Source: Streptomyces gilvus (lineage in GTDB: Bacteria; Actinomycetota; Actinomycetes; Streptomycetales; Streptomycetaceae). From it: DNA of 64,000 nt. Location of the stretch: the NCBI RefSeq assembly GCF_022513565.1, contig NZ_JAKWBE010000001.1, positions 744,001 to 808,000 of the forward strand. The letters are read 5' to 3'. Below are positions 62,431 through 64,000 of the stretch, piece after piece (position 1 is the first letter of the stretch; every line of letters begins with the position of its first letter). The translations under genes and the position numbers were made by a program. The notes beneath the pieces were generated by a model. It was not told where the DNA came from, did not search any database, and saw nothing but the letters and a program-made list of their open reading frames with translations.

Positions 62431-62452
62431 AACCGAGGAGTCCGATCCCCCC

Positions 62453-63994
62453 ATGGCTCTCTCCAGACGCCTCTTCGTCACCTCCGCCGTCGCGTCGGTC
62501 TCCGCGCTCGCCGCACCGGGTCCTCCCGCGTTCGCGGCGAGTGCGCCCGGTGACCGCTCCCGCATCCCCGTCAGCCCCGACGACACCCCCGAGGAGCTGG
62601 TCCGCAAGGCCTCCCAAGTCCGGCCCACCGCACGGCAGATCGCCTGGCAGGCCCTGGAACAGACCGCCTTCCTGCACTTCGGCGTGAACACCTTCACCGG
62701 CCTTGAATGGGGCACCGGCGACGAGGACCCGAACGTCTTCCAGCCCACCGGACTGGACACCGACCAGTGGGCCCGCGCCCTGCGTGACGGCGGGTTCAGG
62801 CTGGCGATCCTCACGGTCAAGCACCACGACGGCTTCGTCCTCTACCCCTCCCGCTACACCGACCACTCGGTGGCGTCGAGCAGTTGGGAGGGCGGCCACG
62901 GCGACGTGCTGCGCTCCTTCGCCGACTCCATGCGCCGCCACGGCCTCAAGGTCGGCGTCTACATCTCACCCGCCGACGAGAACCAGTACCTGCACGGCGT
63001 CTACGCCAACGGCAGCGCCCGCACCGCCCGAACCATCCCCACCCTCACCGAGGGCGACGACCGCACCCCGGACCGCTACCACACCCTCCGAGCGACCGAC
63101 TACGGCGCCCACATGCTCAACACGCTCTACGAGGTGCTCACCGAGTACGGTCCGGTCGACGAGGTGTGGTTCGACGGCGCCCAGGGCCACATCCCGCCCG
63201 ACAAGGTGGAGAACTACGACTGGGACAGCTGGTACGCCCTGGTCCGCGCCCTCGCCCCGGACGCCGCGATCGCCGTGACCGGGCCCGACCTGCGCTGGGT
63301 CGGCAACGAGGACGGGCTGGCGCGCGAGAACGAGTGGAGCGTCATCCCGGTCAAGGAGAACCAGTACGGGCGCACCGACTGGGCGCTGTCGTACGACACC
63401 GCCGACGAGGGCAGCCGCGACGCGCTCGTGACCGCCCAGCCGAAGACGGACTACCTGCAGTGGTGGCCCGCCGAGTGCGATGTGTCCATCCGGGACGGCT
63501 GGTTCTACCACCCCGACCAACTCCCCAAGTCCGTGGACGACTTGACGAGGATCTGGTTCGGCTCGGTGGGCCGCAACTCGGTCCTGCTGCTCAACGTCCC
63601 GCCGGACACGGCCGGCCGGCTGCACGACACGGACGTCGTCCGGCTGCGGGAGTTCCGCGCCCGCCTCGACCGCGAGCTCCCGCGCGACCTGGCCCGGGGC
63701 GCCCGCACGACCCGTACCGCGGCCGCGGTCACGGTCGATCTCGCCGCCGAGCACGAGGTGGACCGCGTCCGTCTCGCCGAGGACGTCCGGCACGGCCAGC
63801 AGGTCGAGGGCTTCGTCGTCGAGGCCTGGCACGACGGCGCCTGGGTGCGGGCGGCCGCGGCCGGAACGATCGGCGCGAGCCGCATCCTGCTCCTGCCCAA
63901 GCCCGTCACGGCCCGGCGGTGGCGGGTACGGGTGACGGGTGCGCGGGGTGCCGTAAGGATCGCGCGGTTCGGGTTGTACCGGTCCGAGGTCTGA
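62453..63994 (+). CDS. Secreted GH29 alpha-L-fucosidase
   Basis: 513 residues, complete, ending six bases before the window edge. A Tat-like signal peptide (SRRLFVTSAVASVSALAA) ends near residue 29. GH29 landmarks: FLHFGVNTFTGLEWGTGDEDP (in part FLHFGVNTFTGLEW), LAILTVKHHDGFVLYPSRYT, KVGVYISPADENQY, the nucleophile Asp in VWFDGAQG (~241), LQWWPAECDVSIRDGWFYH and LLLNVPPDTAGRL. A C-terminal F5/8-type-like beta domain covers ~420-513. Together with the GH20 enzyme it would strip fucosylated, amino-sugar-containing glycans outside the cell. ATG at 62453; GAGGAG lies somewhat far upstream, so coupling to the GH20 gene is likely. Confidence 0.95.
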   Translation: MALSRRLFVTSAVASVSALAAPGPPAFAASAPGDRSRIPVSPDDTPEELVRKASQVRPTARQIAWQALEQTAFLHFGVNTFTGLEWGTGDEDPNVFQPTGLDTDQWARALRDGGFRLAILTVKHHDGFVLYPSRYTDHSVASSSWEGGHGDVLRSFADSMRRHGLKVGVYISPADENQYLHGVYANGSARTARTIPTLTEGDDRTPDRYHTLRATDYGAHMLNTLYEVLTEYGPVDEVWFDGAQGHIPPDKVENYDWDSWYALVRALAPDAAIAVTGPDLRWVGNEDGLARENEWSVIPVKENQYGRTDWALSYDTADEGSRDALVTAQPKTDYLQWWPAECDVSIRDGWFYHPDQLPKSVDDLTRIWFGSVGRNSVLLLNVPPDTAGRLHDTDVVRLREFRARLDRELPRDLARGARTTRTAAAVTVDLAAEHEVDRVRLAEDVRHGQQVEGFVVEAWHDGAWVRAAAAGTIGASRILLLPKPVTARRWRVRVTGARGAVRIARFGLYRSEV

Positions 63995-64000
63995 CGGGGT

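Overview
The window is very GC-rich, uses ATG, GTG and TTG starts, and carries familiar actinomycete genes: a GlgA/GlgC pair, PanD, a resuscitation-promoting-factor-like protein fused to LysM and M23 domains, a WS/DGAT acyltransferase, an MsiK-type ATPase and several secreted glycosidases. All of this points to a Streptomyces chromosome or a very close relative. No rRNA, tRNA, CRISPR array, transposase or attachment site was recognised.

Layout. 1-4.3 kb: the start of an MscS-type channel gene, a YbhN/MprF-type membrane protein, an ABC exporter half-transporter behind a MerR-type promoter that appears leaderless, and a divergent PAP2-family protein. 4.36-31.9 kb: 21 genes, all on the minus strand and mostly overlapping by 4 bp, that form one extracellular polysaccharide operon. 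Read in transcription order it encodes an initiating sugar-phosphate transferase, an AlgD-like nucleotide-sugar 6-dehydrogenase, a glycosyltransferase, two Wzz-like copolymerases whose ATPase-like tails lack Walker A, an asparagine-synthase-like amidotransferase, a two-domain oxidoreductase, a heparinase II/III protein, a beta-helix lipoprotein, an O-antigen ligase/polymerase-like protein, a second glycosyltransferase, a CDP-sugar branch (C-methyltransferase, cytidylyltransferase, PIG-L deacetylase, NAD epimerase, DUF4910 peptidase-like protein), a flippase, a GT2 transferase, a pyruvyl transferase, an RmlC-like epimerase and a GSA-type aminotransferase. 31.9-32.4 kb: a long leader/promoter region between this operon and panD.

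32.4-42.7 kb: panD, a GNAT protein, an Asp/Glu racemase-like protein, a non-coding 103-bp tandem repeat, a proline-rich peptide, gnd, the Rpf-LysM-M23 cell-wall enzyme, a DMT permease, a FhuF-type 2Fe-2S protein, glgA, glgC and a cupin. 42.8-47.8 kb: secreted PA14-GH2 and GH92 glycosidases behind a LacI-type palindrome. 47.9-60.2 kb: a TTG-started WS/DGAT gene, a zinc-ribbon SDR lacking the catalytic Tyr, a small membrane protein, an ordinary SDR, a degenerate HD protein, a histidine-tailed DUF318 permease under a CsoR-type palindrome, an orphan sugar-importer ATPase, a 57-residue peptide with an acidic C-terminus, acetyltransferases, a LysE exporter, a WYL regulator divergent from a VOC protein, and an amidase. 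60.4-64 kb: secreted GH20 and GH29 glycosidases downstream of a good sigma-70-like promoter and a short upstream ORF.

How it fits together. The large operon has all the parts of a Wzx/Wzy-type pathway: initiation, donor synthesis, chain assembly, flipping, polymerisation, length control and outside-face modification. Its dehydrogenase, beta-helix protein and polysaccharide-lyase-like protein are the classes that make and remodel alginate. The amidotransferase and the CDP-sugar branch suggest an amidated uronic acid and a C-methyl branched or amino sugar in the repeat unit. These structural predictions are inference from gene content.
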